64,000 bases of DNA. Origin: Microvirga aerilata (GTDB lineage Bacteria > Pseudomonadota > Alphaproteobacteria > Rhizobiales > Beijerinckiaceae). Under the pieces are notes generated by a model, which searched no databases, was not told the origin of the DNA, and saw only the letters and a list, made by a program, of their open reading frames with translations. The stretch spans positions 62,001 through 126,000 of the forward strand of contig NZ_JAEQMY010000004.1 in NCBI RefSeq assembly GCF_016743775.1, in the 5' to 3' direction. This document shows, in pieces, positions 53,822 through 62,320 of the stretch; within the stretch, counting starts at the first letter, position 1, and the number at the start of each line of letters is the position of its first letter. A program made the position numbers and the translations under genes.

Positions 53822-54750
53822 AACTGGATCTCCCGACGGCGCAGCCACAGGGTCAGCATGGACGCGAAGACGACGATGAAGAGGAAGAGCAGCGTGGCAA
53901 GCGCGGACCCTAACCCGAAGTTCTGGATGCTGGCGCTCTGGTTGCCAAAGGCCGTCCGGTAGAAGACGAGGCCCAGCACGTCGGTTGTGCCGAAGGGCGA
54001 GCCGTCGAGCCCCACCATCACGTAAGGGATCTCGAACCAGTTGAACGCGCCGATGAAGAGCAGCGTGAACAGGATCGTGGTGCTGGGCGCCACCAGCGGC
54101 CACACGATGTTCTTCAGAAGCTGCCACTCGCTGGTGCCGTCAAGGCGCGCCGCCTCGATGATCTCAGGAGGGATGCGCTGCATGCCGGCGAGGTAGACGA
54201 GGGTCGGAAAGCCCACGAAATGCCAGGCGTTGGCGAGGATGAGCGCTCCAAGCGCCGTCGACGAGTCGCCGAGCCAGGGCTTGGCCAGCGCGTCGAGGCC
54301 CAGGGAATAAAGCGCTTGGTTGATGACGCCGAAATTGGGGTTGAGGAAGAGCTTCCAGAGAAAGCCCACGATGATCGTGGACAGCACCACGGGCACGAAC
54401 ACCGCCACCCGGTGGAAGCGGAAGCCGAAGGGCTCCTTGTAGAGCAGCCAGGCGAGGAAGAATCCGCCGCCGTTCTGGACGATCATCAGCGCGATCAGCG
54501 CATAGACATTGTGCAGGAAGGCGTTCCACACCACGGGCGCCATAGTGGCGCCGAACAGCACTTCCCTGAAGTTCTTCAAGCCCACGAACTCGCCGCGCGC
54601 CAAACCCTGCCAATCGTAGAAGGCATAGGCGAAGGCGGAGAGGATCGGATAGACCACGAACAGGGACATGAAGACGATGGACGGGATGACGAGAAACGCC
54701 ACCCAGCTTCGATGCTTCAGCGTACGGGCCTGTTTGGGAGAAACGGGCAT
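53818..54750 (-). CDS. Carbohydrate ABC transporter permease, MalF type
   Basis: This 310-residue CUT1 permease has six predicted membrane segments and the EAA loop EIIEAARLDGTSEWQLLKNIVWP. The N-terminus (TLKHRSWVAFLVIPSIVFMS) is typical of sugar permeases such as UgpA/MalF relatives. It begins 62 nt after the binding-protein stop, beyond a hairpin that may reduce its expression. Confidence 0.93.
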   Translation of the reverse strand: MPVSPKQARTLKHRSWVAFLVIPSIVFMSLFVVYPILSAFAYAFYDWQGLARGEFVGLKNFREVLFGATMAPVVWNAFLHNVYALIALMIVQNGGGFFLAWLLYKEPFGFRFHRVAVFVPVVLSTIIVGFLWKLFLNPNFGVINQALYSLGLDALAKPWLGDSSTALGALILANAWHFVGFPTLVYLAGMQRIPPEIIEAARLDGTSEWQLLKNIVWPLVAPSTTILFTLLFIGAFNWFEIPYVMVGLDGSPFGTTDVLGLVFYRTAFGNQSASIQNFGLGSALATLLFLFIVVFASMLTLWLRRREIQF

Positions 54751-54771
54751 GGCGTGAACACTTTCGAGAAA

Positions 54772-54800
54772 GAGGCGGCCGGCGATGAACCGGCCGCCTC
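54772..54800 (-). terminator. Hairpin/attenuator between binding protein and permeases
   Basis: GAGGCGGCCGG (54772-54782) pairs with CCGGCCGCCTC (54790-54800), an 11-bp stem with a 7-nt loop, 12 nt after the binding-protein stop. On the minus strand it is followed by TTTCTCG. Partial termination would favour the binding protein over the permeases. Confidence 0.65.
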
Positions 54801-54812
54801 CTTGTCAGAATC

Positions 54813-56063
54813 TTACTTCTGGAACGGCTTGTAGTAGGTCGCGATGCCCTTGTTGATCTCGGCAGCGGCCTGTTCCGGGGTCTGCTGGCCTGCGAGCATC
54901 TTCTGCACGTTCGACTGGAGCAGCACGGAGCCGCTCGGCTCCTGGTAGCGGAAGCGCACGAGCATCAGGTAGGACATGGCGTTCTCGGCGAGCTTCGCCA
55001 CTTCCTGGGTGATCGGGTCCTCGATCTTGATGCCCTTGATCGGCGACAGGTTCTTCAGGGCGTTGGTGAAGGACGTGCCGTATTCGGGCGTCGCCAGGAA
55101 GCGCACGAACTTGAGCGCCGCATCCTTCTTCTCGGTCTTGGCGTTCACCGCATAGCCGCCGTCGTAATAGGTGGCGATCAGCGCCTGATCGCCCGCCTTC
55201 AGGACGGGAGCCGGGAACACGCCGAGATCGAGCGTGGGATTCTGGTTCTTGAAGTTCGCTACCTCATAGGATCCGCCCGCGAACATGGCCGCGCGGCCCG
55301 CCACGAAGAGCTGCTGCGAGGACGGATAGTCCACGCCGGTGAAGTTCGGCGAGAAGTACTGGCTGATGTCCTTGAGCTTGGCCAGCGCGCCGACGAAGCG
55401 CGGATCGGTGAAGTTCGCCTTGCCCGAGACGATCTCCTCCTCGAAGCTCTTGCCGAGCATGGACGACAGCAGGCCCCCGACGATGGTCTCGTTCTGCCAG
55501 GCGGTCGCGGTGCCGTTGGCAAACGGCGTGACGTTCTTGGCCTTCAGCGCCTGAGCAAGCGCCATCATCTCGTCCCAGGTCTTCGGCGGGTTCACGCCGT
55601 TATCCTTGAAGATCTTCTTGTTGTAGACCACGAGCTGGGCCTGCATGGCGAAGGGAACGGCATAAACCTTGCTGTCCGAGCGCAGGGTCTCGGCGGCGAG
55701 CGCCGCTTCCGGGAAATTCGCCAGCTCCGGCACGTTCTGCTTGTCGAGGGCGAGCAGATAGCCGGGGGTCGCGATGGTCTCCAGGTTGCCATAGGCGCGC
55801 ACCTGGATCACGTCCGGGCCGCGGCCGGCGGCAAGCGCCGTGGACAGGATGGTCTGGTAGTTCTCGGGCGCATAGGTCTCGAACTTCACCGAGATGCCCG
55901 GCTCCCTGGCCTGGAACTTCTTGATGACGTCCTGGTAGAAGGCGCGGTCTTCCTGGCGCCAGCTCCAGAAGGTGAGCTCGGTCTGCTGGGCCATGGCGGC
56001 CGTGCCTGAGAGCAGGACGCTGCCGGCGGCAGCGGCCATGAGAATGCGTCGGGTCAGTTTCAT
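54813..56063 (-). CDS. Carbohydrate ABC transporter substrate-binding protein (SBP_bac_1)
   Basis: This is a 416-residue periplasmic sugar-binding protein. The signal peptide is MKLTRRILMAAAAGSVLLSG with cleavage near AMAQQ. It is followed by ELTFWSWRQEDRAFYQDVIK, KTWDEMMALAQALKAKNVTPF and the later MAGGSYEVANF-like ligand-domain region, characteristic of CUT1 family 1 binding proteins. ATG 56063 has AGGGAAA upstream; the frame open to 56117 lacks a signal peptide start. Confidence 0.93.
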   Translation of the reverse strand: MKLTRRILMAAAAGSVLLSGTAAMAQQTELTFWSWRQEDRAFYQDVIKKFQAREPGISVKFETYAPENYQTILSTALAAGRGPDVIQVRAYGNLETIATPGYLLALDKQNVPELANFPEAALAAETLRSDSKVYAVPFAMQAQLVVYNKKIFKDNGVNPPKTWDEMMALAQALKAKNVTPFANGTATAWQNETIVGGLLSSMLGKSFEEEIVSGKANFTDPRFVGALAKLKDISQYFSPNFTGVDYPSSQQLFVAGRAAMFAGGSYEVANFKNQNPTLDLGVFPAPVLKAGDQALIATYYDGGYAVNAKTEKKDAALKFVRFLATPEYGTSFTNALKNLSPIKGIKIEDPITQEVAKLAENAMSYLMLVRFRYQEPSGSVLLQSNVQKMLAGQQTPEQAAAEINKGIATYYKPFQK

Positions 56064-56140
56064 TGTTGTTTCCCTCATTGTTGAAGTCCTTGTCCTCCCA
56101 CCGCACGGCATGTCCAAACGGCATGCCCTGCGGAAAATTT

Positions 56141-57016
56141 TCAGCCGTGTGCCTCGGCTGTGATCACGAGAAAGGTCGCGTCGTCGTGCGTTTTCACACG
56201 AGGATAAGCCCCCGCTTCAAGGTCGCCACGCTCCCGTTCCCGCAACTCCTGCATCAGGTTGCCTCCCCTGCCCGCAGCGAGCCGGGCATGAAGAGCGCTG
56301 TCCGAATAAGCCTCGAAAACATCGACAAGCCGCATGAAGCCGTCCGTGGCGAGCACGATGGCGTCACCCGGCTTCACCCTTGCCTCGAACCGGAGCTCGT
56401 GACCGGCCCAAGGGCGGCGCGGGTTGACGACCCAGTAGCCGTCCGGCTGGTTGAGCTTGGTGCGGTTCTCAAGGATCTGGCGCTTCACCCCCTCGGGTAT
56501 CCGGCCGGGCTCATGCCCGTGGGTTCCAAGAGCCGCCAAGGTCTTCCGCTCGAACGGCTTTGCCCGCTCGTCGGTCCACCGAACGATCCCGTTCTCCGTC
56601 GGCACTAGGGCGATCACGTCTCCCAGGAAACGGCCCTTGATGCCGATATGGCCGCTTTCCCCCGGCTGAGCCTCGATCAGGCCGAGGCACGCGGAGGGAG
56701 CATGGTGGTCATCGATTGCCAGTACATGCGCCGTCGCCTCCCCGAAGGCCGAGCGAATGTCGGCTTCAAGCCGGCCCAGCGCCTCATCCATGCTCCGATT
56801 GCCGCAAAGCTTCATCAGCTGCTCGCCGATCCGGCCGGCAAGCCAGGCGGCATCGCTGCCACCGGCGGTCAGCTGCTCGTCGGCCATCCCGGTGGCGCCG
56901 TCGATCACCCAGGCGAAGCGGCCGTGCAGGCCGATCCCGTCCTCATTGATGCGGGAGCCTGGTACGGAAAGCCGGTGCAGGGACCGGAAAAGAGGGTAAG
57001 GGCCGGTAGCGTTCAC
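56141..57016 (-). CDS. PP2C-like serine/threonine phosphatase
   Basis: This 291-residue single-domain protein has the PPM/PP2C metal-binding signatures in order: SRINEDGIGL (Asp26), WVIDGATGMAD (Asp39-Gly40), VLATDGFMRLVDV near 223-235 and HDDATFLVI near 277. No sensor or membrane segment is seen. It is the first gene of the carbohydrate importer operon, 77 nt upstream of the binding-protein gene, so a role in sugar uptake or its signalling is plausible but unproven. The start is GTG 57016, with a weak ribosome-binding site. Confidence 0.82.
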   Translation of the reverse strand: MNATGPYPLFRSLHRLSVPGSRINEDGIGLHGRFAWVIDGATGMADEQLTAGGSDAAWLAGRIGEQLMKLCGNRSMDEALGRLEADIRSAFGEATAHVLAIDDHHAPSACLGLIEAQPGESGHIGIKGRFLGDVIALVPTENGIVRWTDERAKPFERKTLAALGTHGHEPGRIPEGVKRQILENRTKLNQPDGYWVVNPRRPWAGHELRFEARVKPGDAIVLATDGFMRLVDVFEAYSDSALHARLAAGRGGNLMQELRERERGDLEAGAYPRVKTHDDATFLVITAEAHG

Positions 57017-57022
57017 AGCTTA

Positions 57023-57061
57023 ACTGGTCTCATATTGGTTGCGTCCTGTCCAGACTGGTCT
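57023..57061. promoter_or_regulatory. Repeated ACTGGTCT motif before the phosphatase gene
   Basis: ACTGGTCT occurs at 57023-57030 and 57054-57061, in the same orientation and 31 nt (about three helical turns) apart, just upstream of the minus-strand GTG. The second copy is part of a CCAGACTGG near-palindrome. It is a possible operator pair of a sugar-responsive regulator. Confidence 0.35.
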
Positions 57062-57177
57062 TAGGCGCTTTTCACACCCTTCCTGGCCTCCAAAAGGCTT
57101 ATGCAGGATCGGTTTGATCGAATTCCCAGCCTGGGCGTTAGTGATTTGGATCACCCTGCATCGGCGAAGGACAAGCC

Positions 57178-57495
57178 ATGGTCACCCTTGAGATTGCCGG
57201 CAAAGCGGTTGCCGTGACGAATGCGGATGAGGATCAGGCCCGCGAACTCTTTCTCAGTGAGAGCTTTAAAGATGACCTGAAGTCGTTTAAGAGCGAGAGC
57301 CGGTCCCTTTGGGACGGCTCAGCTGCCTTGACGACACGGCCGGCATCGGAAGACGAGATCGATGCCTTCTATGAGGCCCTGGACGAAGAGGACGAGGTCG
57401 ACGAAGACGACGAAGACGATGATGACGACCTCGATATCGATGTCGTGTTTCTGGTGTCGATCGACGAAATAGACGACACCGCCGCCTCTGGCTGA
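57178..57495 (+). CDS. Small acidic protein of unknown function
   Basis: This is a 105-residue protein with AAGGA 5-7 nt before ATG 57178. The N-terminal half (about 1-50) looks folded, with KAVAVTNADEDQARELFLSE and FKDDLKSFKSE. Residues about 68-92 are almost entirely Asp/Glu (EDEVDEDDEDDDDDLDID), then a hydrophobic VVFLVSID. I recognise no family. It lies 54 nt upstream of the DEAD-box helicase gene in the same direction, so they may be co-transcribed. Confidence 0.75.
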   Translation: MVTLEIAGKAVAVTNADEDQARELFLSESFKDDLKSFKSESRSLWDGSAALTTRPASEDEIDAFYEALDEEDEVDEDDEDDDDDLDIDVVFLVSIDEIDDTAASG

Positions 57496-57549
57496 TCATT
57501 ATTACCGGGGCCTATCACGTCTCCCTAGAAACGGTTCAGCCACACTCTC

Positions 57550-59382
57550 ATGCCTTTTCCTGCAACGAATCCCAGCCTTGAACGCTCTCTCGCCGACAAA
57601 GGCTATAATGACCCCACCCCCGTCCAGGGCGCCGTGCTCGAGCCGGACGCCCTCAACCGGGATCTGCTCGTCTCGGCTCAAACGGGCTCGGGCAAGACGG
57701 TCGCCTATGGCCTCGCCATGGCGTCCACCCTCCTGGGCGACGCCGAGCGGTTCGACCCGCCGCGCGAGCCCCTGGCGCTGATCATCGCGCCGACCCGCGA
57801 ACTCGCCCTCCAGGTCAACCGGGAGCTCATCTGGCTCTATGGTCCCGCGGGCGCGCGCGTGGCCTCCTGCGTCGGCGGCATGGATGTGCGCCGGGAGCAG
57901 CGGGCGCTCGCCGACGGCTGCCACATCGTCGTGGGCACCCCTGGCCGCCTGCGCGACCACCTGGAGCGCGGCCGTCTCGATACCTCGAAGATGCGCGTCG
58001 TGGTGCTCGACGAGGCCGACGAGATGCTCGATCTCGGCTTCCGCGAGGACCTGGAGTTCATCCTCGATGCCACGCCGGAGGACCGGCGCACCCTGCTGTT
58101 CTCCGCGACCCTGCCGAAGAACATCGTCGCCCTGGCGCGGCGCTACCAGCGCGAAGCCCACCGCATCGACACCCTGGTCCAGAACCAGCCGCACGGCGAC
58201 ATCGATTATCGCGCGCTCCGGTGCGCGCCCAACGAGGTCGAGCATGCGGTGGTCAATGTGCTGCGCTTCTACGAGAGCCGCGGCGCCATGGTGTTCTGCC
58301 ACACCCGCGAGGCGGTCCGGCACCTTCATGCGAGCCTGGTGGAGCGGGGCTTCTCGGCCGTGTCCCTGTCGGGCGAGCTGACCCAGAACGAGCGCAGCAA
58401 CGCCCTGCAGTCCCTTCGCGACGGACGCGCGAGGGTCTGCGTGGCCACCGACGTGGCCGCCCGCGGCATCGACCTGCCCGATCTCGGCCTCGTCATTCAC
58501 TTCGACCTGCCGAACGACCACGAGACGCTTCTCCACCGCAGCGGCCGCACGGGCCGCGCCGGCCGCAAGGGCACCTGCGTGCTGCTCGTGCCCTACACCC
58601 GTCGCCGCAAGGCCGAGCGTTTGATCGACATGGCCGGCATCGACGTAAGCTGGGCCGGCCCGCCGTCCGCGGACGAGATCCGGGTGCGCGACCGGGAACG
58701 GCTGATGCAGGATCCGATCTTCGCCGAGGAGGCGACGGAAGACGATTTCGCCATGGCGCGGGCGCTTCTTGCCGAGCGCTCGGCCGAAGAGATCGCCAAT
58801 GCCCTGGTGAAGTTTCATCGGGCTCGCCTGCCCGCTCCCGAAGAGATCGTCGATGCGGGCTCCGACCGCGAGCCGCGCCTGCGCAAGGACAAGCGCGAGC
58901 GGACCGAGGAGCGCACCCGCGGGCCGAAGGAACGTGGCCGGGACTCGTCCGAGGGCGGGTTCGAGCGCTCGTCGGAGGACATGGTGTGGTTCCGCATGAG
59001 CGTCGGACGGCGCAACAACGCCGATCCCCGCTGGCTTCTCCCCATCATCTGCCGCCTGGGCCATGTGACGAAGAAGGAGATCGGCTCGATCAAGATCTTC
59101 GACCGGGAGACCAAATTCGAGATCGTGAAATCCCACGCTCCGAAATTCGCCTCGGCCGTGCGCAAGACCAATGACGAGGACATCCGCATCGAGCCGGCCG
59201 ATGCCGGCTCGGGCAAGTCCTGGGATGGCCCCGCCAAGAAGGGGACGAAGGAGAGGGGCGCGGCGCCTCCGCGCAAGGACTTCAAGGATCGCAAGGGTCC
59301 GAAGGACTCCACCGGCCCGAGAGACTTCAAGAGCTCCAAAGGCCCGAAGGACAAGAAGCGTTCTGCTGAAAAGCGTTCCTAA
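57550..59382 (+). CDS. DEAD-box RNA helicase with DbpA-type RNA-binding domain
   Basis: This 610-residue ATP-dependent RNA helicase has Walker A AQTGSGKT at 43-50, PTRELA, DEAD at 154-157, SAT at 185-187, and C-domain motifs ATDVAARGID and HRSGRTGRAGR (329-339). A charged linker (about 435-475) joins a DbpA RNA-binding domain (about 478-550, MVWFRMSVGRRNNADPRWLL and GSIKIFDRETKFEI). A lysine-rich tail of about 60 residues follows. Such CsdA/DbpA-like helicases remodel 23S rRNA in ribosome assembly or act in cold adaptation; which of these applies cannot be decided here. Confidence 0.93.
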   Translation: MPFPATNPSLERSLADKGYNDPTPVQGAVLEPDALNRDLLVSAQTGSGKTVAYGLAMASTLLGDAERFDPPREPLALIIAPTRELALQVNRELIWLYGPAGARVASCVGGMDVRREQRALADGCHIVVGTPGRLRDHLERGRLDTSKMRVVVLDEADEMLDLGFREDLEFILDATPEDRRTLLFSATLPKNIVALARRYQREAHRIDTLVQNQPHGDIDYRALRCAPNEVEHAVVNVLRFYESRGAMVFCHTREAVRHLHASLVERGFSAVSLSGELTQNERSNALQSLRDGRARVCVATDVAARGIDLPDLGLVIHFDLPNDHETLLHRSGRTGRAGRKGTCVLLVPYTRRRKAERLIDMAGIDVSWAGPPSADEIRVRDRERLMQDPIFAEEATEDDFAMARALLAERSAEEIANALVKFHRARLPAPEEIVDAGSDREPRLRKDKRERTEERTRGPKERGRDSSEGGFERSSEDMVWFRMSVGRRNNADPRWLLPIICRLGHVTKKEIGSIKIFDRETKFEIVKSHAPKFASAVRKTNDEDIRIEPADAGSGKSWDGPAKKGTKERGAAPPRKDFKDRKGPKDSTGPRDFKSSKGPKDKKRSAEKRS

Positions 59383-59393
59383 CAGGTGAAACA

Positions 59394-59426
59394 AGGGCGG
59401 GGCAGACGGATGCCCCGCCCTTTTTC
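59394..59426 (+). terminator. Rho-independent terminator of the helicase gene
   Basis: GGGCGGGGC (59395-59403) pairs with GCCCCGCCC (59412-59420) around an 8-nt loop and is followed by TTTTTCTG, 12 nt past the stop. Confidence 0.9.
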
Positions 59427-59549
59427 TGTTTAAACGAGCGTCGTCCATCTCAACGCAAGACCTAGCTGAAAAACGGCCCAGCCCGGCTGTATCGCGCTTT
59501 GCGCCGTAGAATCCCCTTCCTGCCGTTCCGAAGGCTTGTCAGCCCAAAA

Positions 59550-59585
59550 TTGCTGCATCGCACCAATTCTATTGTGCAACGCAAC
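59550..59585. promoter_or_regulatory. TGC-rich element resembling PhaR sites
   Basis: TTGCTGCATCGCACCAATT is followed within 36 nt by ATTGTGCAACGCAAC, partly its mirror. TGC-rich elements of this kind are bound by PhaR, the repressor of polyhydroxybutyrate genes. It lies 60-97 nt before the PHB-depolymerase-family gene. Confidence 0.35.
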
Positions 59586-59646
59586 GGAGCCCCCATATCA
59601 GGCGTTACCATAAGAACAACTCCTTACCCCGAAGGGCCCGGTCATC

Positions 59647-60858
59647 ATGCAGCGCTTAGGAAAAATGATTCATCAGCTGGCCCGCTCCCGCACGCAATGG
59701 GAGGGGTTGATGAAGGCTGCGGGGGCGGCAAAGTCTTCATTCGACGGCCAACCGCCCGCGCCGAGCCGTCTGACGGAAGTTTCGGGCTTCGGCTCCAACC
59801 CCGGCAACCTTAGGATGCTGACCTATGTGCCGGAGATCCTTGCTCCATCCCCTGCCCTCGTGGTGGTCCTGCACGGGTGCACCCAAACGGCTGCCGGTTA
59901 CGATCATGGCTCAGGCTGGTCGGAGCTTGCGGACCGGTACGGGTTTGTCGTGCTCTACGCCGAGCAGCAGGATGCCAACAACCCCAAGCGCTGCTTCAAC
60001 TGGTTTCAGCTCGGTGACATCCAGCGCGACCGGGGAGAGGCATGCTCGATCCGGCAGATGGTCGAGCATGCCATCCGGGCCCATGAGGTGGATCGCAGCC
60101 GCGTTTTCGTGACCGGGCTCTCCGCCGGCGGGGCGATGACCTCGACGATGCTCGCGGCCTACCCTGAGGTGTTCTCCGGCGGCGCCATCATCGCAGGGCT
60201 GCCCTACCATTCCGCCACCAGTGTCGCGGAGGCTTTCGAAGCCATGTTCCAGGGCAAGGGTCGGTCGGCGAAGGAATGGGGCGACCTCGTTCGAGGCGCC
60301 TCCTCCCACGAGGGGCCATGGCCAAAGGTGTCCGTGTGGCACGGAAGCGCCGACGCGACTGTCAAACCCATGAATGCGGGCGAGATCCTCAAGCAATGGA
60401 CGAATGTGCACGGCCTGCGAGCCAACCCGAGCCGCAGCGACACGGTGGATGGATATCCGCACCGGGTCTGGACCAACGCTGCAGGCGAGGAGGTCATCGA
60501 GGAATATGTCATCACCGGCATGGCGCACGGCACCCCTCTGGCAGTGGGGGACGATGAAAACAGCTATGGGGCGGCTGGCCCCTTCCTCCTCGATGTGGGC
60601 ATCTCGTCGAGCTACCGGATCGCAAAGTTCTGGGGGCTGACGGGGCGGCCGGTTGGCGCGGTCAAGAAGCGAACGGCTGACGAATCGGCTCGAAAGAATG
60701 AGGGCGCGGATCCGGCTCATTCGGACGCGCCGAAAGCCATCGGGCGCAAGAGGACGGCACGGCGCTCGCATGAGCCTCGCGAGAAAGCCGCCCGGTCTGT
60801 CTTCGATGTGAACGCGGTGATCACGAAAGCCCTGAAGGCCGCCGGGCTCATGAAGTAA
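59647..60858 (+). CDS. PHB depolymerase-family esterase
   Basis: This 403-residue alpha/beta-hydrolase is of the extracellular PHB depolymerase/feruloyl esterase type. LVVVLHGCTQTAAGYDHGSG (about 71-90) holds the oxyanion region, Ser159 is the nucleophile in VTGLSAGGAM, VWHGSADATVKP supplies the acid, and the His lies in ITGMAHGTPL. There is no clear signal peptide. The C-terminus (about 335-403) is a Lys/Arg/Ala-rich tail of the kind that could bind DNA or granule-associated polyanions. Possible substrates are PHB oligomers or polyester-like compounds; unproven. Confidence 0.86.
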   Translation: MQRLGKMIHQLARSRTQWEGLMKAAGAAKSSFDGQPPAPSRLTEVSGFGSNPGNLRMLTYVPEILAPSPALVVVLHGCTQTAAGYDHGSGWSELADRYGFVVLYAEQQDANNPKRCFNWFQLGDIQRDRGEACSIRQMVEHAIRAHEVDRSRVFVTGLSAGGAMTSTMLAAYPEVFSGGAIIAGLPYHSATSVAEAFEAMFQGKGRSAKEWGDLVRGASSHEGPWPKVSVWHGSADATVKPMNAGEILKQWTNVHGLRANPSRSDTVDGYPHRVWTNAAGEEVIEEYVITGMAHGTPLAVGDDENSYGAAGPFLLDVGISSSYRIAKFWGLTGRPVGAVKKRTADESARKNEGADPAHSDAPKAIGRKRTARRSHEPREKAARSVFDVNAVITKALKAAGLMK

Positions 60859-60924
60859 GCGCCTGGAGCAACATGCCGTGGGAAGCCAGGCGCGACGCTT
60901 GCGCCTGCCTCCGACCGCGGCGCT

Positions 60925-61734
60925 TTACGGCTTCCGCTCCTGGCTCAGCAGATCCTCCTGCTTGCGCCTTTCACCTGTCACGCAGTTCATGCTTTGCTGC
61001 GCTGGAACGATCAGAGGCCGCATGTCCCCGAGGCCGGCGATCTCCCGCATGATCTTCGTGCGGATGACCATGGCGAATTGCTCCGGATCGTGCAGGGGCA
61101 GCACGAAGGAGCCCATGCCGCCGATGACGCACTCCTTGAAGTAGAGATCGAGATCCGCCAGTTCCGCGCTGCCCGTCGTCCGTTTATACATGATGGGCAG
61201 GCCGTTGATGATGGTGCCGTCCGCGACGGCCTCATCTCTCGCATAGGTGATGGTGCGACCGTCATTGTTCGGGCCGTCGCCGGAGATGTCGATGACGCGC
61301 CGGATCGGGGCCCCTCCGAGATCTGCGAAGAGCTTGCGGCTGTAGTCGATCACGCCCGAGATCGACGTCATCCCGGCCTGCCGAATGGGTTGATAAGCCA
61401 AGAGATCCGAGAAGGAGCGCGCGTCCTCAGGACTGTCGATGACCGTCCAAGGCACCAGAACGCGCTGGTCTCTCGCGCCGGACCATTCGACATATGTGAC
61501 GGCAATCCGTCCGTGCATGCCGTTCGCAATGGCCTCGTGAACGAGAACAGAGCGAAAGGCGTCGACAAATCCAGACCGTTGCAATCCTTGCTCATCGTTT
61601 TCCATGGATGACGAGACATCGACTGCGATCACAAGGGCAACATCGAGCGGATGCTCGGCTCCGGCGGGCCCGCCTGCCAGAGCATCGCCTGCCAGCAGCA
61701 AAAACGCGAGAGTACTCAGGAGCCTGTTCGCCAT
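60925..61734 (-). CDS. DUF1194 von Willebrand factor A-like exported protein
   Basis: This is a 269-residue protein with a signal peptide (MANRLLSTLAFLLLAGDALA). Its single VWA-like DUF1194 domain carries the MIDAS motif DVSSSM near 40, plus VIDISGDGPNNDGRTI and GLPIMYK. DUF1194 proteins are common in alphaproteobacteria and of unknown function; metal-dependent protein binding in the periplasm is inferred from the fold. ATG 61734 follows GGAGGT by 5 nt; the frame open further upstream lacks a signal-peptide start. Confidence 0.88.
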   Translation of the reverse strand: MANRLLSTLAFLLLAGDALAGGPAGAEHPLDVALVIAVDVSSSMENDEQGLQRSGFVDAFRSVLVHEAIANGMHGRIAVTYVEWSGARDQRVLVPWTVIDSPEDARSFSDLLAYQPIRQAGMTSISGVIDYSRKLFADLGGAPIRRVIDISGDGPNNDGRTITYARDEAVADGTIINGLPIMYKRTTGSAELADLDLYFKECVIGGMGSFVLPLHDPEQFAMVIRTKIMREIAGLGDMRPLIVPAQQSMNCVTGERRKQEDLLSQERKP

Positions 61735-62040
61735 GGCCACCTCCGCCCCGGCTGCCGATCCTGCGACCGCTGCCAAGATTGCAACTGTCAACGCTTCAGC
61801 CAGCTGTTTGATACGCTGGCGCTCGGGATAAAACATCAAGGCCGCTCGTGACGGGCCAAAAGCTTGGACTTGATCTCCGGCCCCTCTGAATGGAGGGGAG
61901 TCGACGGTTGAGTTATTCGGTTTTCCGGGGTGCGCCCCTGGCCCAAGACACACGTAACAAAATCCACTCTCCATACGCAGAGCAGACAAGGGTTGGGAGG
62001 TTCAGCTATGGTTTTCTTACGTTACGCAAGGGGCAACACA
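61735..62040. other. Divergent intergenic region
   Basis: This holds promoters for the two divergent genes, not individually recognised. Two short hairpins are visible: CCCCTC/GAGGGG at 61881-61898 and GGGG/CCCC at 61927-61938. In-frame ATG 62008 with GGGAGG could extend the next gene by 11 codons. Confidence 0.4.
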
Positions 62041-62280
62041 ATGAAACCGGATATGGACCTGATCGGCGCTCTCACCAGCTTCTCCGTCGGCACGCTCGAC
62101 GGCCGCGACGCGATGATGGTGATCGAACTCGCAACAACCACCGAGGAATACGAGCGCGGCATCCGGCGCCAGATGCCGGTCGCGATGACCCCCGAACATG
62201 CCCGCGAACTCGGCGAGGCCCTGCTGCTGGCCGCCAAGGCCGCTCAGATGGGCGATGCTCCGAGCTACGCGTTCAACTGA
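62041..62280 (+). CDS. Small hypothetical protein
   Basis: This 79-residue soluble protein starts MKPDMDLIGALTSFSVGTLD and contains MMVIELATTTEEYERGIRRQ and a helical C-terminus (HARELGEALLLAAKAAQMG). AAGGGG lies 8 nt before ATG 62041. ATG 62008, with GGGAGG at the right distance, would add VFLRYARGNT-type residues and cannot be excluded. I recognise no characterised family; short proteins of this kind occur in Rhizobiales. Confidence 0.7.
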   Translation: MKPDMDLIGALTSFSVGTLDGRDAMMVIELATTTEEYERGIRRQMPVAMTPEHARELGEALLLAAKAAQMGDAPSYAFN

Positions 62281-62320
62281 TCAGCGCCACGCTCGAAGGC
62301 TGGCGACAAGCACCGAGCCT

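Noticed and set aside
57502-59448. Long minus-strand frame opposite the helicase
   Set aside because: Antisense shadow of the DEAD-box gene, whose motifs are all on the plus strand.
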